Positions 35,391-45,074 of a DNA stretch of 64,000 nucleotides are shown here, piece after piece. Position numbers and translations under genes: made by a program. Within the stretch, counting starts at the first letter, position 1. Every line of letters begins with the position of its first letter. The stretch is from Dreissena polymorpha (Eukaryota > Mollusca > Bivalvia > Myida > Dreissenidae), in contig NC_068360.1 of the NCBI RefSeq assembly GCF_020536995.1, forward strand, positions 1,937,792 to 2,001,791. The letters are read 5' to 3'. The notes beneath the pieces were generated by a model. The model was not told the DNA's origin and searched no databases. It saw only the letters and a list, made by a program, of their open reading frames with translations.

Positions 35391-35575
35391 CCTTGGCAAA
35401 CAGCGTAGACCCAGATGAGACGCCGCATGATGCGGCGTCTCACCAGGGTCTGCGCTGTTTGCTAAAATGAATTTCTGTAAGAAATATTCTAAATTTGGAA
35501 ATAAATATACTAGAAATCCCTAATTTAGATCCAATTTAGAAGGATGGGAGAGTCTACTAGGCATAAATGGGTTAA
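35391..35575. repeat. Fold-back MITE family A, one end missing
   Basis: Starts inside the element (CCTTGGCAAACAGCGTAGAC), has the core GAGACGCCGCATGATGCGGC and runs to the intact end TAGGCATAAATGGGTTAA. Confidence 0.85.
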
Positions 35576-36842
35576 CAAGCACTTCAACGTAGTAAACATG
35601 ATACGGTCATACCATGGTTAAATGTAAACAATCTCTTCGCCAGACTAAGCAGCCAAAAAGTAATTAATAAGCAGTTTTTATTTTACTTTAGAGAGAAACA
35701 AATGACACACAAAAAAGAGATAGATATTAGGCTATTATATATCAATAAACTTTATGAGTAACTATAAACACGTTCATTTATAATTTATAAGTAGTTCTAC
35801 TTAGTTAGATGCAATGAGCACGTACATTTATGAAGTTAGATGTTACTTTATAGGCGAATGGCCTACGGCTTCGTACCATATACGGTTTGGGGCTGCCTGG
35901 CTGGTCACTATAATGCCATAGGGACCTAAGTGGAGTTTACTATTTCTTAAATAATAACTGGAGTTTCAGATATTAAAGGCCAGTGCAAGTGTAGTGTTGT
36001 AAAATCAACAAAACAACCTTGAACTCTACTTCAACTGATAATACTTTATGTTAGACGTATTTGACTGCAGTTTAATACACTTAAGCCAGTTGCAACTATA
36101 TTTAGCCGTATTGCAACTATATTTAGATTTAACATGCGTTCTGCAAATAATTTTTATAAAACGCTCGCGTAACGTTATATAGCAATGAAAACTTCATGCA
36201 AATTGAATATATATAAGACATGTAAATACGTGATCACGTGAAACCAACAATAAAACATCCATATATAAGTTACTAACAACACAGGTAAACCACCAAGGTT
36301 CTACAATTACTTTTACGAAAGAAGATTTATCTGTTGTTGTTTTTTCATTCGTTCAAAAAATTAGTTAACTAAATCATCAATACATACAATAAAAGATCAC
36401 AAAACCGTTAAAACGATCTAATTTAAGAATACAAGAAATACATGTTTACCTTAATCCGCCATTTTATAAACAGTATAAACAGGGAGCGCACTCCATGACT
36501 ATTCGTGTTAACAAGTTTTCTCCCCGCATTAGCTATTGGTGCACATGTGAGGTAATCATTCTATGAAAGGTGTAACACATGCGCAATACGATACAATTTC
36601 GTTTTTGAAATATGCGCAAGATATAAAAAATGTTTGTCCAAAAGACCAGTTCGATGTTATAATTAGTTCATTTCAAAATACCAGGAACAAGTTCATATTC
36701 ACTAGGCTGTATACTATTTGAAATAAACATTTTTTGTTTGCGGCTCCTTAGATTCATTACTTTGAAAGTAATGTATTCTTTAACAAAACATAGAATGTTG
36801 TCACTTCATAAATCGTGACGCAAAGGTGTTGTTCACATTGAT
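35576..36842. other. Intergenic, no gene seen
   Basis: AT-rich. TTGCAACTATATTTAGCCGTA is tandemly repeated once at about 36088-36125. No gene. Confidence 0.35.
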
Positions 36843-37053
36843 TAAACCCTTTGCATGCTGGGAAATTTGTCGTCTGCTAAAATGTCGTCTGCTGAATTTC
36901 TAAAATTATCATTTTCTTCGATTGTTTCAAAGAATACTATCAGAAAAGCAAACAGTTTGGATCCAGATGAGACGCCACGTTCTGTGGCGTCTCATCTGGA
37001 TCCAAACTGTTTGCAAAGGCCTTCAAAACACGGTTCCAGCACTGAAAGAGTTA
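36843..37053. repeat. Fold-back MITE, family F
   Basis: The ends AAACCCTTTGCATGCTGG and CCAGCACTGAAAGAGTTAA form a loose inverted repeat. The centre is a strong palindrome: GTTTGGATCCAGATGAGACG, then CCACGTTCTGTGGC, then CGTCTCATCTGGATCCAAAC. No coding capacity. Confidence 0.7.
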
Positions 37054-37311
37054 AATTACTATTTCATTTACTTTTACATTCCATGACAAAGCTTTTGCAA
37101 CCCAATAAGTTATTTATTAACAGACGGTTTTTTACCGTTTCCGATGTTTTCAATTAAAAAATCAATCACAAAATAACTTTTTAATTCTGAGAAAACTTCG
37201 TGTGCTCAGGATCGTCGGTGATACAAATAGTTTATACCAGAAAGGTAAAAAAAAGTAAGGTGAACATACATCAGGTATAGACTCAGTTCTTGTGTTCCAT
37301 ATTTATTCTAT

Positions 37312-37317
37312 ACTCAA
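37312..37317 (-). terminator. Poly(A) signal AATAAA of the 14-Cys gene 1
   Basis: AATAAA on the minus strand, about 85 bases beyond the stop codon at 37403. Confidence 0.5.
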
Positions 37318-37402
37318 TAATACGATTTTAAACACGCATAGTATTGTGATAAAAATGTCGTATAAGTAAGAAATACACCGTTTGACCTAATCCCGCCACT
37401 AT

Positions 37403-39020
37403 TTAACAAGTGAGGACTCTACAGTCGGGGATGCAGCCGCAGTAGACGGGGCACTCGCGACCGTTGATCGTGTAGCGTACGATGTGGGTACTGACGCAAT
37501 AAGGATTGCTAGGGCTCGTTTCCGGGCACGTGGCCTGCAGCGTATGCACGTCCGAGCAGCACCAGTGCTTGCAGCCCCAGTCGCACCTGACGCCATTCAC
37601 GTACTTGTGCTGGTAGCTCGTGGTACAATCGTGAGAGGGTGGGGGAGGGCATGTTGGGGCGCCGGCACACACTGTTGATACAAGGGGCATGTAGCAAGGA
37701 TCTGGCCTATGACCTCCCGGTCGATAGGCGTAATGGATATGGTTTCCGCCTAGCGATCGGGAGGTCATGGGCTGAATACCTACTGTTGTGGGTTTCTTTA
37801 TATATCATAAAGCATTTTACTTTGCTCGATTTATATTTGCCACAAGCGTGGGTGGGGGTTGGGGTGGGGGCTTCGGAGGGTTCATCGTATAAACGCCGGT
37901 AAACTATTTGGCAAAAAGGGCGAGGTGTTTTACAGGCTAACGTTAAGATACTTCAACGCATTCGAGCTCGCGGCTCGTGGTTAAGGCAGTGTAATGCACA
38001 AAAACAGTGTAAACATCAGCCTGATACAGTTCTTAATGTTCAGTACAGCGAATAACAGGCATGCTTACCATGTTATACTGTACCGCCTTTAAAGTCTCTA
38101 TCGGTGATTATAAAAGTAAGATATATATATGCGTTAAAACGCATAATTCTGCACAAAAAAATCAACATGTGCCGCGCGTCGCAGAATTGACTTATCAAAG
38201 CGAATACACCCATTTGCTCACGTAGATGTTTCGACGTGCATATGCGTCGTTACATCATGTCTTTTTCACTCGAATGGTCATTGTCGGCTCAGGTACTAAT
38301 TACAAACACCCCGGGTACTTGTAAGTTTACTACAATCTACCATGTGTATGGAAAACACGCTTAAAGACACTAGGTCATACTCCGAGGTACTTTTTAGTTT
38401 ATTTTTCGCACCCCGAAACTCTACAGTTTGCTACAATGTATGTTAAGAAGTACCCGAGCCGACAATGACCAATTGAGTGCCACTTACCATCTCTGTCATT
38501 TCGCAGCTCGATGTAATAACCTGAAGCGAACAATGATAGAGTATTATTAGATATGTTACAATGTGTAATAATGATAGGCAAATGTGGTAAGAGAAAATAA
38601 TTTATAGATTATATTTGCTTATTTACTTTTTAATGGGCAAACCGAATCTCAAAATAGTATAATTTTTTAAAGGCTAATAATAAGTAGAAAAAAAACTAGG
38701 TATTGTGTAAAGGAAACGCATCGTTAACCCATTTATGCCGAGCGTCTAGAAAAAAGGCATTGGCAAACAGCGTTTACCGAGATGAGACGCCGCATGATGC
38801 GGCGTCTCATCTGGGTCTGCGCTGTTTGCTTAAAGGAATTTCTGTAATAAATATTCTAAATATAAAAATAAATATACTAGACATCCCTAATTTTGGATAT
38901 AAATTGATCCAATTTAGAAGGATGGGAGAGTCCACTAGGCATAAATGGGTTAATATAAAACATCTTACCGTATGTGAGACATAGAACACTCGCAAACACG
39001 ATTATGCCTGATGGATTCAT
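37403..39020 (-). CDS. Small secreted protein with 14 cysteines, gene 1
   Basis: Exon 1 (39020-38969) encodes the signal peptide MNPSGIIVFASVLCLTY and ends in phase 1 at G|GTAAGA. Exon 2 (37671-37403) follows the acceptor TCAACAG. The product is 106 aa. The mature part has 14 Cys: VCAGAPTCPPPPSHDC, then VRCDWGCKHWCC, QATCPETSPSNPYC, GRECPVYCGCIPDC and a final VLTC. Gaps between Cys are 5,7,13,3,3,0,9,9,14,3,1,3,4, identical to gene 2 on the other strand. I do not recognise the family, and the only domain visible is the cysteine framework. It is probably disulfide-rich and extracellular; function unknown. The intron holds a MITE 15 bases after the donor. Confidence 0.8.
38724..38953. repeat. 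Fold-back MITE family A inside gene 1 intron
   Basis: A full copy, TTAACCCATTTATGCC to GGCATAAATGGGTTAA, with core GAGACGCCGCATGATGCGGC. Its edge is 15 bases from the exon 1 donor. Confidence 0.9.
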
Positions 39021-40578
39021 GGCACTGCTGGAATAGGAGTAGATGTCAAGTATGAATTTGTAATTATACTCGTAAAATATTTTCATCCAATTGCCCGATT
39101 CACATGTTGGTCAATTTGATTTACAATATAAAGCTTTATTCATTTTTGTCGTTAACATATTTACAATTGTATTGTATACACTCGTGTTTAGATACAAATA
39201 TCCGTTGTCCTTAATTCAGACCCCACTTGGAGAGCTCTTCAGGAAACATACTTAAGAAATGTGCAAAGTTCTTAACCATACCAGTGACTTGCCGGTCTGT
39301 CGTTCGGCGATGTAATAGATACATGGATGTCTAAAGGGTCGCCTTTGTACGCCTGTAGATACTTGCCGTTACGAGTGCCTTATCTAGGGCGTTCGTACCA
39401 TATGGCATCAACCTCAAACAGTGGTTCAAATCAATGTATGTAACCATACTACACAATCTCGTGTAAGTTCATTCGGTTAACACATAAAATCCATATTAAA
39501 GTAAAGAAGAAAGCTATATTAGTTACTACAACATTTAATTCATTAACTAGTATATGATGTGTTCACTTTGCGACTGTATACATACGTTTATACGTACATA
39601 CGTACATATATAGTTATTGATACGTGCATAGCTATTCATGCTTATATATTTGATTATACATGCATAGCTTAATATACACACATAGCTTATCATCTATACA
39701 TAGCTGATTATTCATACATAGCTGATGATACATACATATTTGATTATACATACATAGCTGATTATACATGCATAGCTGAATATACATACATGGCTGATAA
39801 TACACACATAGCTGAGTATACACACATAGCTGATTATACATACAGAGCTGATTATACATACATAGCTATTAATGTAAACATAGTGATTCATCTAATATAC
39901 TACTTTTCATCCATGCATTGCTTTAAATAGCTATTCGTTTTTGTATCTTTCCCAAGACAGTATTGATTACCAATGCAATACAATATGATAAAATAAATCA
40001 AGTAAAATATTAAACTACCATTTTATGAACAGTATGAGGCGACTTTAATCAGTCTAGCTCCAGATCCATCATTATCAGCAGCAGAATCAACTACAACAAC
40101 GACATGCTACTTGGTCTAAATGGTGGGAATGCTCACACATGACTGTGTGATGCATAACCCTTTTCATATAAACTGTCTGTTTCAAATGTTTGCTTGAAGA
40201 ATGTATCTACTTATATTTTCTTTTCCTACAAAGTAAAGATCGCTACTTGGAGGAAATAAACGTATTGTTCACTATGCCTGTTGAAAGCCACATACTGTGA
40301 CTTTGTAACATTTTGTGCACTTTGACATGTGCCACATGCTGGCCAATCCGCAAGCCAAATACCATTAAAATATGGAGACAGTTATGGTGTGTATTAATCT
40401 CTGTCAAGTTTGTTGTTGACATTGTGATGTTTAAGGAAGACCTTTTATAACAACGAGTGCAATTAGTTCACTTTAATACGCTGTTCTTTGGTTCGGAACT
40501 TTGTACTGGTAAGTAGCTTCACAACCAGAGAGATTCATATTTATTTTTTCCAGTTTCGACGCCGGATGTATCACACAA
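39021..40578. promoter_or_regulatory. Shared upstream region of the divergent 14-Cys gene pair
   Basis: These 1558 bases separate the two start codons, so they must hold both promoters unless an upstream exon was missed. TTTTATAAC at about 40443 is a possible TATA element for gene 2. A strong donor-like ACTGGTAAGT at 40505-40514 and an acceptor-like TTTTTTCCAG at about 40544-40553 lie in the presumed leader, so a 5' UTR intron is possible, though 45 bases would be very short. A minisatellite occupies 39588-39885. Confidence 0.45.
39588..39885. repeat. Minisatellite in the shared upstream region
   Basis: Imperfect tandem units of about 20 bases, ACATAGCTGATTATACAT and variants (CATAGCTGAATATACATA, CACATAGCTGAGTATACA). 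The unit contains alternating AT-rich TATA-like and AGCT motifs. The long frame through it is a repeat artefact. Confidence 0.85.
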
Positions 40579-43111
40579 ATGCTTCGTCTTCTGCTTTCAT
40601 ACGTCGTTGTATTAATTATCCTCGTCGGATCCATTCATGGTATTTTATTTTTGACATTGGCCATCCACTGTTTATAAAGAAAATTCAGATATATGTTCAT
40701 ATATTTTGTTTCACCGCTTCATTTATTATGTTTAAACTTAGTTATTTAGTGTGTTGCTATTTTGGCTATTAATTTGCGGAGACAGCAAGTGCATGTCGAT
40801 ATAATAATTGATGTTTTCATAATTAAAGAGATTATACCGTCGTGTATATGTCAATATAAAAGGATTTGGATTTTTGTTGCGAAGGATTAAAAGAACTAGA
40901 GCGGTGACATGATTTCAGTGTTTATATTTTACAATTTAAATAATACATTACTTTTCGATATTACGTTTTGTCAAAAGGTCCACACAGGCTTATCATGGAC
41001 GACACTTTCCGCTTTTATGACATTTTTCGTTTAAATGAAGTCTCTTCTTAGCAAACATCCAATTTAGGCGGAAAGTGTCGTCCCTGATTAGCCTGTGCGG
41101 ACTGCACAGGCTAATATGGGACGACACTTTACGCACATGGATTAAGCCCAGTTTTCTCAGAACGCAACTCATATTATCTGGTTAAAACCGGTATTCGTTG
41201 TGTTCTGTCAATAAGAAGGTATGTCGCCGTGGCGTAGTGTATATGGTGTCCTCTTCACGACCAGGTGGTCGCGACTTCGATCCCCACTTTTGGGCGTTCT
41301 TCAGATCTTGTTCTACACAGGTTTTTTTATCCCAGATTGTTTCTTTACACCTTCTGCTTTCGATGTAATCGATTAAATATGTTTAAACTAACTGCAGAAA
41401 GATCAGTGGCTGAGTTACATGTTAGATTCAGTGGTTAAGATTTCAAACTTCGTATTAAACTGATTTTATTATGTGCACGGATGTATGACAATTGCCGGAC
41501 AGGCAACTGTACAAATTTCATCTTACGACCGTTTCATATTCAAACGAATAGCATAACTAACACCGAGGCGCACTGAAAAAAGCTAGTGATAAAAAAGATG
41601 ACACGCACCAACAAAATGTTACGTTGATACAAGTGCTATTCTCACAGGTTTGTGAGTTGAAAACAAGCAAATTTGTGTAAAGAGAAACGATTCATGCAAA
41701 AAACGCACAGCAAGTCAGACAAAAATAAACCAAAACTGTTTATGCAAAACGCTATCTTCATAAAATGCATTTTCAGGGCAAAATAGCAGCACAACGACTG
41801 TCCCGACGACATTGCCATCAAATAGTAAGGTAACATAACTGTTTGATTTCTTTGCAAACAATTTGTTATCGTGTAAAAATCGGTTTATCTATTAATATTT
41901 TACTTTTTAAAGGCAACGGATAAAGGTCGTATTAAACAAACATATTTACAAAGATATTTTAACTATTTTATTTTATTTAAGTAATTTCGTAATTATAGTA
42001 CTTTTAGAAGTATCTCATATGTGTTCTTTTTTGTTTAGAACAAACTTCTAAAACTACTTAAGTTATTTAATATTGGAATATCAATCGCAATAAACAAAAT
42101 TGACGTTTTTGTCTTTATATTACATTTTGTTATTTTAAATTGTAACAAAATGACATCGCGATGGGGCAGTTATCCGTATAAAATCAATAAGCACAAAAAA
42201 ACATTAAATATCGTTTAAGTATCAGATTAATTATGATACAACGTACATTGATTTATATGTTCCGCTCGTTTTTATGTCGCTTGTTAAAAATATATCTTGT
42301 ATGGTCACTAATGAATTAAGCTAAATATTCTGGCGACATTAAAAACACCAATCTGTTTCTGCCCTCTGGTAGATGTGTGCCCCGGGCAGCCCCCGTGTCC
42401 GCCCCAGCCGTCCATCGACTGTGTGACGAGCTACCAGTACGAGACCGAAAACGGCTTCCAGTGTCTGCGCAGGTTACATTATACTCAATAATCGAGTCAT
42501 GTAAGGCTGTACTTTCTAAATAAATCAACATTTTTAACTCGGACGTATTTAAGGCATGTTTAAAATAACACTTTAGACAGTTGTTCTGGTTCTATCTTAT
42601 GGATATAGTCATAGGGTCAGCAAAGATGTTCTCTACTTAATCACTGAAGAATGATAAAGTTAGAGACTATTGTTAAACATAAAACTAAAAAATGGTAGAA
42701 ATAAAAAAGGCGAAAAAAAAACAACAATTTTTGAATTGTGTCTAGATCTAGTTATTTCTTGCAATTTACATGACATACCTTTTTATTTCTTTCAGTTTAA
42801 ATCAACTCTGCTAAGAATGCTCTTTCAGATAAAGTATGTTAACGGTCTTAATGTGCAAATGTTGCATTTATTTTCGCTTAAAGTTGCCCCTTTTATATTG
42901 AAATTCATATGAAAATATTAAGTATATTGTGACCTACAGCTGCAAGCACTGGTGTTGCTCCACCGTGGAGGCGCTCCGTCACACGTGTCCGGAGACAAGC
43001 CCGGACGACCCGTACTGTGTGGGCACGAATATCGTCCAATACACCATCCGAGGGCGCGAGTGTCCCGTGTACTGCGGATGTGTACCGGACTGTCTAAGGT
43101 TAACTTGCTGA
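40579..43111 (+). CDS. Small secreted protein with 14 cysteines, gene 2
   Basis: Exon 1 (40579-40639) encodes the signal peptide MLRLLLSYVVVLIILVGSIH and ends in phase 1 at G|GTATTT. Exon 2 (42373-42472) follows CTCTGGTAG and ends in phase 2 at CGCAG|GTTACA. Exon 3 (42940-43111) follows GACCTACAG. The joins give a 110-aa product with 14 Cys: VCPGQPPCPPQPSIDC, QCLRSCKHWCC, RHTCPETSPDDPYC, GRECPVYCGCVPDC and LRLTC. Cysteine spacing equals gene 1 with no gaps, and CKHWCCS, TCPETSP, PYCV and GRECPVYCGC are shared. The second intron is absent from gene 1. It is a secreted disulfide-rich protein of unknown function, lying divergently from its paralogue, 1.56 kb away. Confidence 0.82.
40980..41165. 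repeat. Fold-back MITE family B, partial, in gene 2 intron 1
   Basis: GACGACACTTTCCGCTTTTA, GGCGGAAAGTGTCGTCCC, GCCTGTGCGGACTGCACAGG and the end AAGCCCAGTTTTCTCAGAAC. The left end is missing. Confidence 0.8.
41218..41345 (+). repeat. tRNA-derived SINE, short
   Basis: GTCGCCGTGGCGTAGTGTA resembles an A box, and GCGACTTCGATCCCC a B box about 40 bases on, with GGTGTCC-x-CTTCACGACCAGG between. No acceptor-stem pairing, so this is the tRNA-like head of a SINE rather than a tRNA gene. Confidence 0.5.
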
Positions 43112-43208
43112 GTGCGTATTCGATAGTTTACTAACTGGTCGTCCCTACGTCTTAACGACGTCATTAAGTACCGACCTAACGGTTAACTTGCTGAACGGAA
43201 AAAACTGA

Positions 43209-43214
43209 AATAAA
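43209..43214 (+). terminator. Poly(A) signal AATAAA of the 14-Cys gene 2
   Basis: AATAAA about 100 bases after the stop codon of gene 2. Confidence 0.55.
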
Positions 43215-44391
43215 TGAGACCTAAATACTTTTTGTAAGAGCAGTATTGTGATCAATTTAATAATTTGTATACATGGTATGTTGTTTGCTGCTAATCAGTA
43301 ACTAGTCTAAAGAAAGGTATTAAGAAAGGTAAATATAACTTTCTATGGGACTACACATGCGTCAAAATAATATCAAAGTGGCAAATGGTTAAGCACAACC
43401 ATATTATGATCTGGATTTTCAAATTTGCCATACCACTGTCCTCTGATAAAAAGGTTGTGCATATTATCGTCACATTGCAATTCATGTGCACACCAATTTA
43501 TATGTTACGTATCTCAAAATGAACTCATTGTAATGGTTTTTGTATCGCTGATTATAGTAAAAGTCACTTTGCTTTTGACATTTATAAAAACGAAGGTTTA
43601 TGCATAATATTACTATCAAATGACAAACATACAAAAGGCAAAAATAGCCTTATAACAATACCAAGCCAAATTAAAAAATCAATATAGAAACACTGTCATA
43701 ATCTTGGGCCTCTGGTGGATCCGAACGGTCTTGCATAATACACACATTGCCCTTCATAATTGTAGCGTATACATACCAAATGCAACTGCAGATACATCTG
43801 AAGAACAGATCTCTTACTATCACTATAACATGCAGTCATTTATTAAAATAAAGAAAAACGCTTCCTTAGAAATTACAGGCTCCAATTATATGATATGTTA
43901 CATTTTCTTTTTCGATTTTTTCGGACGGAAATTCACACGGCCGGTTGAAGAAAGGAAAGGATTTGCAGAGAGACATACAGAAAACACAAGGCCGAACGTG
44001 TAAGCCAAGATGCAAATCTAAATGTATTAATAACAATATTTTAGTAAATGGGAACGCACAGACAGACAAACTGATAAAAAGAGGAATTTATTAAGGACGT
44101 AGTTACAGCGAACAGACGTTTGACCTCTTGTGAAAACATGTTCGTGCATATTTGTGGCATTGCATTTGAGTTGCATTTGAGTTCAGTTTTTTTTAGAAAT
44201 TGCAGGAACATATTTTCGGAGGGACAGACTGACGGACACACATACATGCAAGGCTGATGGTATACCTATTGCCCCTAAACCCCTGGTGAAACCGGTAAGG
44301 GGTTAATTAAAACAAAAAGTTTGATTGGCTGACAAATACGTGGGAACAATTTAGCTAAGTCAGAAGAAGTATGAAAAAAATCACTTTCTTG
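43215..44391. other. Intergenic between gene 2 and the Ly6-like gene
   Basis: AT-rich; no supported gene. Confidence 0.35.
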
Positions 44392-44880
44392 TTAAAGGGC
44401 CTTTTCACGTTCTGGTGAATCGATAATATTAAAAAAAATCAGATTCGCAAATTTGTGTTGTAGTTATGATATTTGTGAGGAAACAGGAATGGTGAACATT
44501 TACCATGCTCTAAAATATCCATTATATGCATCTTTTTGCGATGTCATAGCCTGACAATTATAAAGCGTTGCAACGCGAAGCGTATGAATAATTTGGAGAG
44601 TTTCGTTGTTGTCGTTATGTTTTGTGATACTACGAGGATGTATGTAAGATATAAGAGACATTGTATGAGCACGGATGGCCGAGTGGTCTTAGCGATGGAC
44701 TTTTACTTCAGGGGTGAGTGGTTCGAGCCCACTTGAGGGTTACTTATTTTTCTTTCCTTAACTTCATTCTTGTTTTTTTTTTACTGGAGCTTTTAAGATC
44801 CAATGCTTACATTTACCAATATGAAGCATTTAATTACAAACTTCAATACATGCCAAAATCTGTGAAAAGGTCCCTTTAAG
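44392..44880 (+). mobile_element. tRNA-derived element with terminal inverted repeats, family E
   Basis: The ends TAAAGGGCCTTTTCACG and TGTGAAAAGGTCCCTTTAA are inverted repeats. In the middle, GGATGGCCGAGTGGTCTTAG (A box, from 44674) and GAGTGGTTCGAGCCCACTT (B box, about 44717-44735) form a Leu/Ser-like tRNA head. The subterminal parts (AAATGCTTxxTATTGGTAAATGT in inverse form) match the copies at 54040 and 55552. Non-coding. Confidence 0.8.
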
Positions 44881-45074
44881 TGTTTCTGAATTGAATTGAA
44901 CAACAGCCTTTGCCTTATTTCCTGATTGTAAGTTGCTTTTCCGAAATCAAATGCGAATGTCGAGTGGTTGATGGCCTTTCCGTCCTTATAACATTGTACA
45001 TCCGCGTTTAAGCCAACAAATAACACATCGACTCCGTTGTTCGTTCAGTTGTTTTATTTGTGAAAATATTTACA

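Noticed and set aside
39632-39859. 75-codon minus-strand frame of repeated MYNQLC units
   Set aside because: Product of the 20-base minisatellite in the shared upstream region; periodicity follows the DNA repeat.
40509-40553. A 45-base 5' UTR intron in the 14-Cys gene 2
   Set aside because: Both splice motifs look good, but the length is below what is usual. Kept only as a remark on the upstream region.
44670-44740. Possible functional tRNA-Leu gene
   Set aside because: A and B boxes are present, but the arms do not fold properly and the sequence is the tRNA-like part of a repeat found three times in the window.
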